A stretch of DNA of 64,000 bases from Streptomyces sp. AC550_RSS872 (lineage in GTDB: Bacteria > Actinomycetota > Actinomycetes > Streptomycetales > Streptomycetaceae), in NCBI RefSeq assembly GCF_019049285.1, contig NZ_JAGMUL010000058.1, forward strand, positions 124,001-188,000. The letters run 5' to 3'. Under the pieces are notes generated by a model. That model ran no database searches. It saw only the letters and a program-made list of their open reading frames with translations, and was not told the origin of the DNA. Below, one piece after another: positions 15,605-23,940 of the stretch (position 1 is the first letter of the stretch; every line of letters begins with the position of its first letter). The position numbers and the translations under genes are program-made.

Positions 15605-16582
15605 TCAACCATCCGACGGGCTACGGGAGTTGTCCCGGCGGTGGACGATCCACAGGACGGCTGCCGCGTAGAGGGTGACCATCGGGACGTCGACGGCCAG
15701 CATCATCCAGTTCATGTCGGCAGCCGTCTCCTCGGTGTCGAGCCCTCCGGCTATCGCCGACAGGACGCCCATGGCGAGGAGGTTGTTGAGGACGTGCAGC
15801 CCGATCGCCGCTTCGAGTCCGCCCGTACGTATGGTCAGCAGGCCCGTGATGAGGCCGAACACCACCAGGTCGGCGAATCCCCATGCGGTCCCCCAGCCGT
15901 GCGCGGCGGCGAACAGCACCGCCTGCGGTGTCACCGCGACCCACGGTGAGCGGCACCAGGCTCCGACCGCCTGCAACAGCCAGCCACGGAACACGTACTC
16001 CTCGGCCGCGGCCTGGAACGGCACGAGCAGGCAGACGGACGCGAGGCCGAGCAGGAACGGCGACAGTCCGGCCCACGTCAAATCCGGTCCGCTGCCCTCG
16101 GGTTCGGGCAGCAGCATGGAGATGCCCACAGACGCCGCGGAGATGGGCAGGGCAACCGCGAGGCACAGTCCCAGCAGGCGCCATCGCAGCGCACCCGCCA
16201 CCGACGAGAGGGTGCCCGCCGGGCGGCGCTGCACCCAACGCGCTGCCAGCAGGACCACCGGGGTGACGAGGGCGAGGCCCAGCAGCGCGAGGGCGGTGTC
16301 ACCGATGCCGCCCCATATGAGGTCGCCGTCGGCATCGCGGGGGCGGTCGAGGACCGCACCGGCGATCTCGCTGCCGATGAGCACCGCCAGCATGACGACA
16401 ACCGCGCCGACGAACACGACGACGGTTCCCGCCAGCGGCCGCCACCACCGGTGGTTCCCGTTCGTCAGGGCCAGCCGGTGGTACGGGAGCGGCTGCGCCG
16501 GTGCGGTGGCGGTCCGGTCCCACGGTGGGGCGGGGGGCTGGTGCGGCTCGTCCATGGTGTGCGTCGTCATGTGCATCAGCAT
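15605..16582 (-). CDS. CPBP family intramembrane metalloprotease
   Basis: Up to 325 residues; the start may be later (ATG 16555, MDEPHQPP), since the first ten codons are unusual. A Pro-rich cytoplasmic N-terminus leads to about eight helices. The CPBP/CAAX-protease signature is present: AAEEYVFRGWLL with the EExxxR motif, a second motif around WVAVTPQAVLFAAAHGWG (the Hx3 region), and LHVLNN near the end. Members cleave prenylated or other membrane-bound substrates, and several bacterial ones are involved in bacteriocin immunity. The target here is unknown. It lies divergently next to a sensor kinase gene. Confidence 0.85.
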   Translation of the reverse strand: MLMHMTTHTMDEPHQPPAPPWDRTATAPAQPLPYHRLALTNGNHRWWRPLAGTVVVFVGAVVVMLAVLIGSEIAGAVLDRPRDADGDLIWGGIGDTALALLGLALVTPVVLLAARWVQRRPAGTLSSVAGALRWRLLGLCLAVALPISAASVGISMLLPEPEGSGPDLTWAGLSPFLLGLASVCLLVPFQAAAEEYVFRGWLLQAVGAWCRSPWVAVTPQAVLFAAAHGWGTAWGFADLVVFGLITGLLTIRTGGLEAAIGLHVLNNLLAMGVLSAIAGGLDTEETAADMNWMMLAVDVPMVTLYAAAVLWIVHRRDNSRSPSDG

Positions 16583-16671
16583 CCCGACGGTGGACGGCCG
16601 TGGCGTCGACCGTGGGCACGATCGGCCTCTCCAACCTGAGATAGGGCCGACCCGGACAGCGGGCCGAAAGT

Positions 16672-18714
16672 ATGATCGTCGCCATCATGGAGCGTGTACG
16701 GAACTGGCTGCTGCCCGCGCTGCTGGCGGTGGCGCAGTTGTCCGTCTGGCCGGGGCTCACGCTGCTGCGCGGCGAGTCGGTTCAGGCGCCGCAGCTCGCC
16801 GTGGGCCTCGCCGCGACCGCGTCGGCCGTTGCCGTACTCGGGCTGCGCCGGCGCTTCCCGGTCGCCGCGACGCTCGCCATCGAGGCCACACTGGTCGCCG
16901 AGGTCGTCGTGCCGGAAGAAGCGCTGTTGGCCGCCATGGCGGCGGGCGTGGCCGCGCTGTACTCGGTCGCGGTGCGGCGTCCGGCCGGGACGGCCGTCCT
17001 CGTCGCGGCCGTGCTGACCGGATCGGCGGTGCTCAGGTCCCTGGCGGTGTACGACTCCCCGGTCGATGTCGGCGGTGAGGCCCTGGCAAGCGTCGCGGTC
17101 TACGCGGGCACCGTCGGCGTCGGCCTCAGCCGCCGCCGCTGGCTCGCCGGACGCCGGGCCGCCGAACGGGAACTGGCGCGCGCCGAGGCCGTACGGCGCA
17201 CCGCGGCCGGCACGGAACGGCAGCGCCTCGCCCGTGAACTGCACGACGTCAGCGCGCACCACCTCACCTCCGTAGTGGTCACCGCGGACGCCGCACGCCG
17301 CCTCGGCGAGAGCAGACCGGAACTGACCGCCGATGCCCTGCGGTTGGCGGCGGAAGGCGGGCGCGAGACCGTGCGGGCGCTGCACCGGCTGGTGGCGGTG
17401 ATGCGGAGTCCGGCGGCCGACGAGGAGAGTCCGCTCGAAGAGCGCATCGCCGAACTCGCCGCCGGATTCGAGCGCCTGGGACAGCGCGTGAGCCTGGACA
17501 CGGCGTCCGGCCCGGCCGCCCTGACGGGTCCGGTGGCCGAGGCGGCCTTCGGCGTCGTGCGCGAGGCCCTCACCAACACGCTGCGCTACGCCCCCGGTGC
17601 CGCCGTACGCATCGTGGTCCGGGACGGTGCCGGTGCGCTGGACCTCCTCGTGGAGGACGACGGAGCGGCCGAAGCGGCTTCCGGCACGACGGCCCGCGCA
17701 CCCGGTGCGCGGCAGGGGCTCGGCTCCGGTCGTGGTACCGCGGGCATGCGGGACAGGGCGGCCGGGCTCGGCGGCACGCTCGAAGCCGGTCCTCGGCCGG
17801 ACGTTCCGGGGTGGTCCGTGCGCGCACGGCTGCCGCACCCCTCGTCGGCGGTGAGCCGCAACCCGGCCCTGACGAGCGTGAGTTCGGCCGATACGGCGAC
17901 CGTGCTCGCCGTATCGGCGCTCCCGGTCATCGCCGTCCTCATCGAGCGGCCCGCCGCCACCGCCACGGCCTGTCTGCCCGCTGTCCTGCACGCTCTGCCG
18001 CTGCTGTGGCGGCGGCGCACTCCCTGGACCGTCCTGTTCCTGGTGTTGGCCAGTGCCTGGATCCCACCGGTCGCAGTGGCCCTCGGGCTGCTGCCGTCGG
18101 ACGTGGCCTGGGCCCTGACGGTGGCCGGGGCCTGCGCGGTATGCGTCGCCCTGCACGCGGTGGCGGCCTTCGCGGGACCCGCCGGCCGCACCTGGCCGGC
18201 GGTCCTGGTGACGGCGGGCGGTCTCGCGTCGACGGCGGTCGCGCTGGACGCGTTCGGCGGCGGCCGGCCCGAGGCCGGGACAGGGGACGCGGGTGTCCCG
18301 TTCCTCGTCTTCCTCACCGTCTTCCTCACGGCGTTCACGGCCCTGCCGATGGGCGGGGTCTGGGGCCTGGGCGTGTTCGTCCGAAGGCGCCGCGAGAGCG
18401 TCACTCGGCGCGAGGACAGCGCGTTGACGGCGGCGGTGTGGTCCGCCGTCGTCGAGGCGCACGAGGAGCGGCAGCGCATCGCCGCGGAGCTGCGCCAGGA
18501 GGTGCTCCGCCACGCCGACGAGGTGGTGGTACGGGCCGAACGCGGCGACCTCGACGGCGCCGCGGAGCGGGCCCGAGCGGGCCTTGCCGCCATGCGCGAA
18601 CTGCTGGCCGTGCTGAGACAAGGGGCAGGTGCCGCCACCGGCACGGCGGAGAATGCGGAAAAGGAGAATGCCGAGAATACGGAAGCGGCGGCCAAGCACC
18701 TGTCGAAGCCATGA
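16672..18714 (+). CDS. NarL-type sensor histidine kinase with a second, degenerate kinase-like half
   Basis: 680 residues. Half one has five hydrophobic segments (about 10-160), the phosphorylation helix with His191 in RELHDVSAHHL, and an HATPase domain with N box EALTNTLRYAPGA and G box GRGTAGMRDRA. Half two (about 400-680) repeats the plan: several membrane helices (VLAVSALPVIAVLI; LPSDVAWALTVAGACAVCVA; VFLTAFTALPMGGVWG), then a dimerisation-like helix in which the His is replaced (AAELRQEVLRHADEVV), and no ATPase domain. Such long kinases with a dead second helix occur in streptomycetes. The ATG at 16687 is an alternative start. The partner regulator at 18796 is damaged. Confidence 0.85.
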   Translation: MIVAIMERVRNWLLPALLAVAQLSVWPGLTLLRGESVQAPQLAVGLAATASAVAVLGLRRRFPVAATLAIEATLVAEVVVPEEALLAAMAAGVAALYSVAVRRPAGTAVLVAAVLTGSAVLRSLAVYDSPVDVGGEALASVAVYAGTVGVGLSRRRWLAGRRAAERELARAEAVRRTAAGTERQRLARELHDVSAHHLTSVVVTADAARRLGESRPELTADALRLAAEGGRETVRALHRLVAVMRSPAADEESPLEERIAELAAGFERLGQRVSLDTASGPAALTGPVAEAAFGVVREALTNTLRYAPGAAVRIVVRDGAGALDLLVEDDGAAEAASGTTARAPGARQGLGSGRGTAGMRDRAAGLGGTLEAGPRPDVPGWSVRARLPHPSSAVSRNPALTSVSSADTATVLAVSALPVIAVLIERPAATATACLPAVLHALPLLWRRRTPWTVLFLVLASAWIPPVAVALGLLPSDVAWALTVAGACAVCVALHAVAAFAGPAGRTWPAVLVTAGGLASTAVALDAFGGGRPEAGTGDAGVPFLVFLTVFLTAFTALPMGGVWGLGVFVRRRRESVTRREDSALTAAVWSAVVEAHEERQRIAAELRQEVLRHADEVVVRAERGDLDGAAERARAGLAAMRELLAVLRQGAGAATGTAENAEKENAENTEAAAKHLSKP

Positions 18715-18795
18715 ACCGCACGAAGACCGAGATCGGGAGATCGAGGAGATCGAGGAGGTGCCCTCATCGCAGCCCGAAACGATCCGGCTGTCCGG

Positions 18796-19215
18796 GTGAT
18801 GGTGGTCGACGACCAGGCCGTGGTCCGTGCCGGGTTCGCCGCCATCATCGACGCGGAGCCCGACCTCGCCGTAGTCGCCGAGGCCTCCGACGGCGCCCAC
18901 GCCGTGGAACTGGCGGGGCACCTCACGCCCGATGTCGTCCTGATGGACATCCGGATGCTGATCGAAGCCTTCGCGCACCTGGCACCGGCACCGGACCCCG
19001 CACGCCTCGGCACGCTCACCCCACGTGAGCGGGAGATCCTGACGCTGGTGGCGGCGGGACTCGCCAACGCCGAGATCGCGGGCGCCCTCGGTGTGACGAC
19101 GGGAACCGTGAAGTCGCATGTCAACGCCCTGCTTCGCAAGCTGGGCCTACGCGACCGGGTGCAGGCCACGATCTTCGCGTACGACACCGGCCTGACGCGT
19201 CCGCGCGGCACGTGA
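18796..19215 (+). CDS. NarL-type response regulator with most of the receiver domain deleted
   Basis: 139 residues, against 210-220 for the family. The receiver begins normally (MMVVDDQAVVRAGFAAII) and reaches the phosphoacceptor Asp51 in VVLMDIRM. It then jumps to LIEAFAHLAPAPDP, a sequence normally found in the inter-domain linker. Roughly 70-75 residues carrying the conserved Thr and Lys are missing, in frame. The LuxR helix-turn-helix (74-135; TPREREILTLVAAGLANAEI) is intact. The usual start appears lost: a good GAGGAGG site at about 18750 precedes an ATC where related genes have ATG, so the GTG at 18796 is used here without a clear ribosome site. The product may be a constitutive DNA-binding fragment or a decaying gene. 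Confidence 0.75.
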   Translation: MMVVDDQAVVRAGFAAIIDAEPDLAVVAEASDGAHAVELAGHLTPDVVLMDIRMLIEAFAHLAPAPDPARLGTLTPREREILTLVAAGLANAEIAGALGVTTGTVKSHVNALLRKLGLRDRVQATIFAYDTGLTRPRGT

Positions 19216-19347
19216 CACCGCGCTGAAGCGGGTTCCGGCCGCCGCCGGGCCGCCCGCCTGACCGGCATCGACGTCCGGCGTGCTGTCCTTATCGGTCTAC
19301 GTCATCGCCGGTCTCCTCGCCCGGCCGCTCAACCCGCCTCCGGCGGA

Positions 19348-20583
19348 TCAGGCCGTCGGCAGCCGCAGCTCCGTCTCCGCGCCCCCTTCCGGGCGGTTGC
19401 GGAAGGTCAGGCGGGCGCCGAGCAGGCGGGCCTGGCCCATTGCGATGGTCAGGCCGAGGCCGGTGCCTCCGGTTCGTGAGCCCTTGCTGAAGCGCTGGGG
19501 GCCGGAGGTCTGAAGCACGGCGAGCAGGTCGGGCGGGAAACCGGGGCCGTGGTCGCGGATCCGGACCACGGGGCCGTCGACCTCGACCTCGACGGGTGCG
19601 GCGCCGTGCCGCAGGGCGTTGGTGGCCAGGTTGGTCAGGATGCGTTCGACGCGGCGCGGATCGGTGGCCACGACCGCGTCCGCCACGACCTTCACCTCCA
19701 CGGCGTCCGGGCCGGCGGCCGCACGCCGTGCCATCGCGCTCACCTCGCGCTCCTCGGTGTCCACCACCGCCGCCTGTGAGTCCAGCCGGGCCACTTCCAG
19801 CACGTCCTCCACCAGCCCGCCCAGCTTCTGCACACTGCCCGCCACCAGCTCGGACGCCCGGCCGGGCGGCAGCAGGCCGACCGCTGCCGACATGCCCGCG
19901 ACCGGCGTGCGCAGTTCGTGGGCGATGTCGGCGGTCACCCGGCGCTCGGCCTCCAGACGGGCGCCGAGCGCGTCCGCCATGATGTTGACGGAGGCAGCGA
20001 GCCGGGCGATCTCGTCATGGCCGCGGGGGCGGACCCGGGCGTCGAGGTCGCCGTCGGCGATGCGTTCCGCCGTACGCGCGGCGACGGTGGCCCGCCGTCC
20101 CATGCGCACCCCCAGCACCAGTCCTGCCAGGGACACCAGGACGGTGACGGCCGCGCCCGTGGCCGCCAGCGTCCGGTCGAGTGCGGCCAGGGCCTCCTCC
20201 TCGGGGACGTACGAACGGCGGATCGCGAGCACCTTCCCGTCCGAGATCCGGGTCGCCGCCCACAGCACCGGCTCCTTGCCGCCCTCCTGAAGGTAGGTCA
20301 CCCGGAGGCCGTCGGGCACGGCACGTGCCATTGGGCCGGGCAGATCAGGGGGGTCGACCCTGGCGTCCGACCGGCGTCCCTCGGCGTGGTCCTTGGCGGC
20401 GCTCAGCAGCTTCTGGTCCATTCCGGCGCGGGCGGTTTCCAACTGGCCGGCGGCGGTGGTCCGGTGCACCAGCACCCCGATCGCCGCCGCCACGCACATG
20501 GCCGCGGCGGCGACGGCCAGGGCGACCTTCGCCCCCACGTTCAAGGCGGGCGGCCTCAGGTTCTTGTCGGCGGGCCGTCTCAT
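19348..20583 (-). CDS. Sensor histidine kinase (CseC-like)
   Basis: 411 residues. Helix one (VGAKVALAVAAAAMCVAAAIG) and helix two (TVLVSLAGLVLGVRMG) bracket an extracytoplasmic domain of about 110 residues. A HAMP domain follows (RTAERIADGDLDARVRPRGHDEI). The phosphorylated His222 lies in ADIAHELRTPVAG. ATPase motifs are N box RILTNLATNALRHG, G1 RDHGPGFPPD and G2 GGTGLGLTIAMGQ. The ATG overlaps the stop of the response regulator gene (ATGA). The order lipoprotein, regulator, kinase matches cseA-cseB-cseC, the cell-envelope sensing unit of Streptomyces, although no sigE-like gene is next to it. Confidence 0.9.
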   Translation of the reverse strand: MRRPADKNLRPPALNVGAKVALAVAAAAMCVAAAIGVLVHRTTAAGQLETARAGMDQKLLSAAKDHAEGRRSDARVDPPDLPGPMARAVPDGLRVTYLQEGGKEPVLWAATRISDGKVLAIRRSYVPEEEALAALDRTLAATGAAVTVLVSLAGLVLGVRMGRRATVAARTAERIADGDLDARVRPRGHDEIARLAASVNIMADALGARLEAERRVTADIAHELRTPVAGMSAAVGLLPPGRASELVAGSVQKLGGLVEDVLEVARLDSQAAVVDTEEREVSAMARRAAAGPDAVEVKVVADAVVATDPRRVERILTNLATNALRHGAAPVEVEVDGPVVRIRDHGPGFPPDLLAVLQTSGPQRFSKGSRTGGTGLGLTIAMGQARLLGARLTFRNRPEGGAETELRLPTA

Positions 20584-21182
20584 GGGCGCAGCCTGTAGCC
20601 GAAGCCGCGCACCGTCTCGATCCGCTCCCGGCCGATCTTGGAGCGCAGGCGCTGCACATGGACGTCCACCACCCGGGTGTCGCCGGACCAGGCGTAGTCC
20701 CAGACCCGCTCCAGGAGCAGGTCCCGGGAGAGCACCGTCCCCGGCGCGGCGGCGAACTCACTCAGCAGCTTCAGCTCGGTCGTGGTCAGCGCGAGCGGCT
20801 TTCCGGCCCGGCGCGCAGTCAGGGACACCGGGCAGAACTCCAGGTCGCCGAAGCGCAGGCGCGGGCCCTCCGGTGCCGGCTGCTCGACGGTTGCCGCCCG
20901 GCGCAGCAGGGAGCGGATGCGGGCGACGAGGGCCGGTCCGCCGAAGGGCTTGGTGACGTAGTCGTCGGCACCCGCCTCCAGGCCCATCACCACGTCCACC
21001 GGCTCCGGCAGCATGATGTCGAGGACGGCCACGTCCGGATGGCGTTCCCGGCAGAGCGCGAGCCCGGTCAGGCCGTCGGCCGCGGTGCGGCCGCGGTAGC
21101 CGCGCTCGTGAAGCGTGAGCCGCGTGGCCTCCCGGATCAGCTCGTCGTCCTCGACCAGCAGCACATCCTGAGCAGCGTGCAT
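20580..21182 (-). CDS. OmpR/CseB-like response regulator with an in-frame receiver deletion
   Basis: 200 residues. GAGAGGGA sits before the ATG at 21182. The receiver starts DVLLVEDDELIREATRL and contains phosphoacceptor Asp55 (VAVLDIMLPE). It then continues PVDVVMGLEAGADDYVTKPF, so the roughly 26 residues normally between (helix 3, strand 4 and the switch Thr/Ser) are absent. The conserved Lys78 remains. The C-terminal winged helix (about 108-200, LTTTELKLLSEFAAAPG ... TVRGFGYRLRP) is complete. A receiver lacking helix 3 and strand 4 should not fold or signal normally. The kinase gene overlaps its stop. Very similar in sequence to the receiver-winged-helix half of the fusion protein at 24930-27830. 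Confidence 0.85.
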   Translation of the reverse strand: MHAAQDVLLVEDDELIREATRLTLHERGYRGRTAADGLTGLALCRERHPDVAVLDIMLPEPVDVVMGLEAGADDYVTKPFGGPALVARIRSLLRRAATVEQPAPEGPRLRFGDLEFCPVSLTARRAGKPLALTTTELKLLSEFAAAPGTVLSRDLLLERVWDYAWSGDTRVVDVHVQRLRSKIGRERIETVRGFGYRLRP

Positions 21183-21219
21183 CGCGTTCCCTCTCCGACG
21201 GTCCTCTCCCGTGCCGTAC

Positions 21220-21675
21220 TCAGGCATCCGGTACGTCCAGGTCCGTATCAGCGCTGGCTTTCGCCCAGGACGGCGCCGGGGGATGTACGGGGGTAAGGGT
21301 CATGTGGCGGTAGAACGCCACGTTCCCGCGCCTGACCGGATCGCTCAGGACGACGTTGACCCGGTAGCTCGGCGGCGGCTTGTCGAAGCCGTCGGGGCAG
21401 CCGGACAGGCAGGTCGAGTCCATGGCGACGCCGGTGGCCCGCGCCCGGGGCGAGCCCCAGTCCCGCCATGTCAGCTTGCTCAGGAGGACAAACTGCCCCT
21501 CGATCTGCTTGGGGCGCTGCCAGGGCCGGCCGTTCCAGTTCGTCACGAACACCGGCCCCGTCCAGGGGACCTTCGTCACTGCCGGACCCTCGACGCGGAC
21601 GCCGCCGTCCACGCCGCCGCACCCGGTCAGGCAGACGGCCAGCACGGCGAACAGGACGCATCGACGAAGCCGCAT
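21220..21675 (-). CDS. Lipoprotein, CseA-position partner of the two-component system
   Basis: 151 residues starting MRLRRCVLFAVLAV; GGAAGGAAC precedes the ATG. The lipobox LTGC places the lipidated Cys at about residue 17. The mature part has two further Cys residues close together (STCLSGCPDGF), likely a disulfide, and ends in a hydrophilic tail. No named domain was recognised. It lies 37 bp upstream of the response regulator gene, in the position cseA occupies relative to cseB, where the lipoprotein tempers envelope signalling. That role is inferred from gene order. Confidence 0.75.
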   Translation of the reverse strand: MRLRRCVLFAVLAVCLTGCGGVDGGVRVEGPAVTKVPWTGPVFVTNWNGRPWQRPKQIEGQFVLLSKLTWRDWGSPRARATGVAMDSTCLSGCPDGFDKPPPSYRVNVVLSDPVRRGNVAFYRHMTLTPVHPPAPSWAKASADTDLDVPDA

Positions 21676-22145
21676 CACCTGTTCCTTCCGTCGGGCCGCC
21701 GGGTCATGTGGAGTTCGCTCCTCCACAAGCCGGAAGCCATGCTACGGCCGGTCGGCCCCGGTCCTTCCGGGGAGGCAGTGACGTCGACTTCGTACGGCCG
21801 ACCTCCGGCTCGGCGAGAGGTCCCGTTCCCCACCGTTGTCCGGGAACAGCATCCTGACCTGCCCATGTAACAACTGTCCGGCGATCCGTCATCGACATCG
21901 ATACGTCGCCGCCGCACAAGCGACGAACAGCTGTGCATCCGCGTCCCTACCGTCGCTTCGGTCATTGCCACCCGGGCACTCCAGCCCAGGGGGAACTTCG
22001 CGCGGAAAAGTGAGATCAGCGTGCGTGGGCACGGCCGCGACGACGGCGGTACCACTTCTTTCCCGGTGGCAAGCAGCAGCCGGCCGAGGAGACGACCGCC
22101 GGGTGTCCGACCGGAACCGGGCGCGGTCACTCTCCTACTCGATGA
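21676..22145. other. Intergenic region without a supported gene
   Basis: About 470 bp between the lipoprotein gene start and the duplicated regulator cassette. Open frames here lack ribosome sites and family motifs. It should contain the promoter of the lipoprotein-regulator-kinase unit, but no clear consensus was recognised. Confidence 0.4.
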
Positions 22146-22463
22146 TCATGATGCTGGAGGGGGCCCCACGATCGCCCGCAGTGCCGCAAGGTGCCCCTGA
22201 TATGCCTCCCCGCCTCGCCGGGTCAGCCGGAGCCACACCCGCTGCCGGGTGTCGCGGACGGCCTTGCGCTGCTCGACGTAGCCGGCGCCCATCAGCACGG
22301 TGACGTGCTTGCTCAGCACGGAGGCGGAGAGGTCGAGCTGCTTTTGGACCAGGCCGAACTCCGCCTCGCCCGCCGCGTCCAGCAGAGCGCAGATACGCAG
22401 CCGGTTCGGGGCGTGGATGGTGGCGTCGAAACCCTCCAGCCGGTCGGTCATCTCGGCGCTCAC
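22146..22463 (-). CDS. Winged-helix regulator, duplicate copy
   Basis: 105 residues from a GTG again overlapping the stop of the (now truncated) membrane gene. Apart from three or so substitutions (for instance Asp for Glu in AVRDTRQ, Gly for Arg in RRGGEA) and a different C-terminus (IVGPPPAS), it equals the protein from 3455-3775. The duplicated segment ends at codon 98 or so, after which new sequence supplies the stop. It lacks its original promoter and operator, because the duplication starts inside the membrane gene. It may be expressed from a new promoter or be silent. Confidence 0.75.
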   Translation of the reverse strand: MSAEMTDRLEGFDATIHAPNRLRICALLDAAGEAEFGLVQKQLDLSASVLSKHVTVLMGAGYVEQRKAVRDTRQRVWLRLTRRGGEAYQGHLAALRAIVGPPPAS

Positions 22464-22704
22464 GGGGTCTTCCGGTGCAGGCGGACGAAGGCAAGATGGA
22501 AGCCGACGGACACGGCGGCACCGATCAGCGAGGCCGCGATCAGCCACACCGGCCGTCCCGTGACACGGAACGCGAGCGCCGCCCCCACCAGCAGCACGGG
22601 CAGGCCGAGCGTGAGCGGCACGGTCGCCCGCTTCGGCAGCACGTCGAACCGCAGCGCCACCCCGGTCCTGTCACGCCACGCCCTCCCCGCGACGGCGAAG
22701 AGCG
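22162..22704. repeat. 543-bp direct repeat, copy 2
   Basis: Second copy of 3474-4016, same orientation, same length, five substitutions. Right end ...GCGAAGAGCG (22704) abuts unrelated sequence; left end GGCCCCACGATC begins at 22162. No flanking inverted repeats or transposase were seen at the junctions. Confidence 0.97.
22460..22704 (-). pseudogene. Truncated copy of the four-helix membrane gene
   Basis: Contains only the last 80 or so codons (from GRAWRDRTGVALRFDV onward), covering the last two membrane helices. The upstream sequence is unrelated and the first two helices and start are missing. An internal ATG/GTG could give a short peptide, but there is no ribosome site. Confidence 0.85.
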
Positions 22705-22898
22705 TCTCGCTCTCGGGGCGGCGTCGGAGTCCGACCCCTGACGGTTCTGTAACAGCCGTACGTCATTTCCGGCGGCGGCCACTGTGATGCGGTCGCCGAA
22801 CCGTTGCCGGACCACCGAGACATACGGCCGGTCTTCTTGGGTCCGGCCGGGGCACACCCGCCCCGGCCGGAATCCGACACCATCCCAAGGAGGCCACC

Positions 22899-23540
22899 AT
22901 GTCCTCGACCGAGGCCTTGGAGACCCCGCGCGACAAGCGCTCCCTGTCCTCCCGGCTGCGCGCCCACGCCCGCAAGGCCGCGATCCCGGCCCTGGTGCTC
23001 AGCGTCACCGTCGGCGGGCTCGGCCTGTCCACCACCGCGCACGCCGCCGATTCCCCCCAGTGCCCCCCTACGGCGCCCCCGACCTGCGGGGCGGCCAACA
23101 AGGGCAAGGCGCCGGTCACGGGCGATGAACAGCACAAAGGAAAGCTGACTCCGGGAAAGATGCAGGACAAGACCCTGAAGGCCTGGCAGGGCATCGGCTG
23201 GCCGAACTGGCGCAACATCGGCGACCGTGACGAATCCTGGCAGGTCAGCAGTCATGTCGACCATCTCGGCATCCCGCACAGTGAGTGGGTCGAGACGGGC
23301 GGTCGATACTGGGACAACGGCGGCTCTCTCCGGGACTTCATGAACGAGGGCCATGCGGGCGCGTCGTCGTCGAACTACCGGGGAACGTTCCAGGAGTACA
23401 TTGCGCACACCTTCGACCACGACCCCAGCGGGGAGGGCGAGAGGACGGGCAAGGACCGGTTCGTGCGTGCGATCAACACCGGTGACACGTGGATCACGTG
23501 GGACCACTACAAGAGCTTCATCTACCTCGGCAAGTTCTAG
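22899..23540 (+). CDS. Secreted RNase Sa/barnase-like protein
   Basis: 213 residues; AAGGAGG lies just before the ATG. Residues 1-50 form a long signal peptide ending in THAHA-like TTAHAA, cleaved before DSPQCP. The mature protein has Pro/Cys-rich residues 51-64, then a globular domain. Its C-terminal third reads FQEYIAH (Glu166), TGKDRFVRAINTG (Arg187) and TWDHYKSFIYL (His203). This spacing of Glu, Arg and His, including the DHY-x-x-F ending, mirrors RNase Sa and barnase, where those residues do acid-base RNA cleavage and the His strand is near the C-terminus. Overall similarity is otherwise low, so function is inferred. A barstar gene lies 400 bp downstream, supporting the idea that this is an exported guanyl-type ribonuclease or antibacterial toxin. 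Confidence 0.65.
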   Translation: MSSTEALETPRDKRSLSSRLRAHARKAAIPALVLSVTVGGLGLSTTAHAADSPQCPPTAPPTCGAANKGKAPVTGDEQHKGKLTPGKMQDKTLKAWQGIGWPNWRNIGDRDESWQVSSHVDHLGIPHSEWVETGGRYWDNGGSLRDFMNEGHAGASSSNYRGTFQEYIAHTFDHDPSGEGERTGKDRFVRAINTGDTWITWDHYKSFIYLGKF

Positions 23541-23582
23541 TAAGTCACAGGGCCGGTAGGAGCCCCGGGACCGGACTTCGGT

Positions 23583-23893
23583 TCAAGAGGTCGCAGGCGC
23601 CCGATCGTGGGGGTGCATCCCCGGACCGGCCGGGAGTGGCGTCACGGACAGCACCAAGGCCGGGTGAAGAGACCGCGACCGCGGGCGCAGGACGCGCCGG
23701 CGGTCGCAGTCCGGTCTGCGACGACGCGGTTCATCGAGGTCCGTGGCGACTCCCGTCATCTCGGCGAGGACGAGCGGATACACATCGTCGACCGGCTGCG
23801 GGAGAAGGCCACGGTCCGGGCCATCGCGGCCGAGCGGGGCCGCAGCCCGTCGACTGTCAGCCGGTGGATCCGCCGCAGCCGGCCCCCCGTGAA
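23583..23893 (+). pseudogene. IS30-family transposase N-terminal remnant
   Basis: The frame reads VGVHPRTGREWRHG, then RFIEVRGDSRHLGEDERIHI and VRAIAAERGRSPSTVSRWIR. These match the N-terminal helix-turn-helix region of IS30-type transposases (VNRRTGRRW ... LSEDERVRIADL ... RAIAxxxGRSPSTVSRExRR). The catalytic DDE domain is absent and the frame runs straight into the barstar gene region. No terminal inverted repeats were found. It separates the secreted RNase-like gene from its likely immunity gene. Confidence 0.75.
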
Positions 23894-23940
23894 GGGCGCG
23901 CGCCTCCGCTCCCTCCCACCCCCCAGCCCGGAAGAACGAC

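Noticed and set aside
16576..19119. Long antisense frame over the sensor kinase
   Set aside because: Composition and lack of motifs mark it as a shadow; the kinase frame has His box and ATPase motifs.
3474..22704. Composite transposon formed by the two 543-bp repeats
   Set aside because: The repeats encode a regulator and part of a membrane protein, have no terminal inverted repeats and no transposase.
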